DNA of 64,000 bases from Paraburkholderia sp. LEh10 (GTDB lineage Bacteria > Pseudomonadota > Gammaproteobacteria > Burkholderiales > Burkholderiaceae), in the NCBI RefSeq assembly GCF_017814945.1, contig NZ_JAGIPX010000011.1:1-64000 (forward strand). Direction: 5' to 3'. Made by a program: the position numbers and the translations under genes. Below are positions 63,489 through 64,000 of this stretch, piece after piece; the stretch's first letter is position 1, and every line of letters begins with the position of its first letter. The notes beneath the pieces were generated by a model. The model worked only from the letters and a program-made list of their open reading frames with translations, made no database searches and was not told the origin of the DNA.

Positions 63489-64000
63489 TCATACGGTTGT
63501 AAAAGCAACGGCGCTCGCCTCCGGAATATTGCTGTCCTCCGCGCGGAATTGTTCGATTATTCGTTGGTTATAGTCATCAAGATAGATCTGCAGGTCACGA
63601 CGACCGATCAGGCGAACCGCGGCTGCGGCGGCGAGCTCTATCGCCGACCGCGTGAAATACGAGTTCGTGACGACCATCGCCTCATCGCAGCCATAGAAGC
63701 TCTTGGCAGATATAGCTTCCTGGACAGCGGCGTTGCCAACGCTCCCGGAATAATTTTTCGCTTGAATGACTATTTTTTTCCCAAACCTGCTAACGAAAAG
63801 GTCGGCGCCTTGATCTCCACTTAGTTTCGTTCCCTCGACGTCGTAGCCGGCTGTCTGGAAGATCTCTGCCAAGAATTTCTCGAAGTCGTATCCATTCATT
63901 GCATCGACGTGGTACATAGTGACGAACCGGTTCGGATCAAAGTGTTCCAGCTTGGTTGCGAGGCGCTCCACCAGAATATCGAAGTGAATCTGTTCACAGG
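63489..64000 (-). CDS. Mrr-type restriction endonuclease-like protein, 5' end beyond the window
   Basis: At least 170 residues; the frame stays open to the right edge, so the N terminus is probably outside (a GTG at 63971 is the last internal start). The PD-(D/E)xK core of the Mrr_cat family is clear: FEKFLAEIFQTAGYDVEGT, the Asp in LSGDQGADLFV, and IVIQAKNYS. NAAVQEAISAKSFYGCDEAMVVTNSYF follows. Mrr-like nucleases cut modified or foreign DNA; substrate unknown here. Confidence 0.8.
   Translation of the reverse strand, partial: CEQIHFDILVERLATKLEHFDPNRFVTMYHVDAMNGYDFEKFLAEIFQTAGYDVEGTKLSGDQGADLFVSRFGKKIVIQAKNYSGSVGNAAVQEAISAKSFYGCDEAMVVTNSYFTRSAIELAAAAAVRLIGRRDLQIYLDDYNQRIIEQFRAEDSNIPEASAVAFTTV

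Larger units (their letters stand above)
33835..64000. mobile_element. left end and body of a defence-rich genomic island (right end outside window)
   Basis: The boundary is set by the abrupt end of MFS homology at 33834 and the start of 20-bp terminal-type repeats. To the right, GC is lower and patchy, intergenic gaps are longer, and the genes are defence, nuclease, H-NS and orphan proteins instead of metabolic operons. No second copy or inverted copy of the repeats is seen up to 64000, and no recombinase other than the internal IS21. The exact base of the left end is uncertain by a few bases. Confidence 0.65.

Overview
The window looks like chromosome of a Burkholderia-group beta-proteobacterium (Paraburkholderia/Caballeronia type). 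Evidence: high GC, many LysR regulators, a nitrate reductase fused to a CysJ-like flavoprotein, a 2-hydroxycarboxylate transporter beside a DctB/DctD-type two-component pair, and lysine/alanine-tailed H-NS proteins. The species is an inference from gene content.

Bases 1-33834 are ordinary, dense, high-GC core or metabolic sequence. In order: a LysR regulator and an HSL-type hydrolase; a GAF-PAS-PAS hybrid histidine kinase; a uronate module (ExuT-like transporter, LacI-type repressor, uronate dehydrogenase) tied together by three copies of one operator; an SDR/LysR divergent pair; cyanase with CynR; a 2-hydroxycarboxylate transporter-sensor-regulator operon with a strong sigma-54 promoter; an Ohr/OhrR peroxide module with a small secreted protein inside the ohr operon; the assimilatory nitrate/nitrite operon (narK-nirB-nirD-nasA/cysJ fusion), also behind a sigma-54 promoter and a structured leader; and a LysR-tartrate dehydrogenase pair.

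At about 33835 an MFS transporter gene is cut after its 31st codon. Four exact-period 20-bp tandem repeats follow, resembling the transposase-binding end of a Tn7/Mu-type element. From there to the right edge (over 30 kb) gene density, base composition and content change to that of a defence-rich genomic island. No second end and no island transposase are seen, so the island runs out of the window.

The island holds: two small paralogues; an A-B-A-B array of four related proteins that resemble HEPN/Toprim-associated N-terminal domains; a Ymh/TIGR02391 HEPN protein; a trypco2-like lipoprotein; three proteins sharing one exchangeable C-terminal tail; a two-gene Septu-like system in which the ATPase is itself fused to an HNH domain; a GajA/GajB (Gabija) pair; an AT-rich gene with an in-frame U UUU UUA slippery site joining two overlapping frames; a complete IS21-family element with a CATGG target duplication; a double-domain H-NS protein with a histone-H1-like tail opposite a mini H-NS; and a partial Mrr-type nuclease at the edge. 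The best candidates for under-described systems are the A-B-A-B array, the HNH-ATPase plus HNH operon, and the tail-swapping family.
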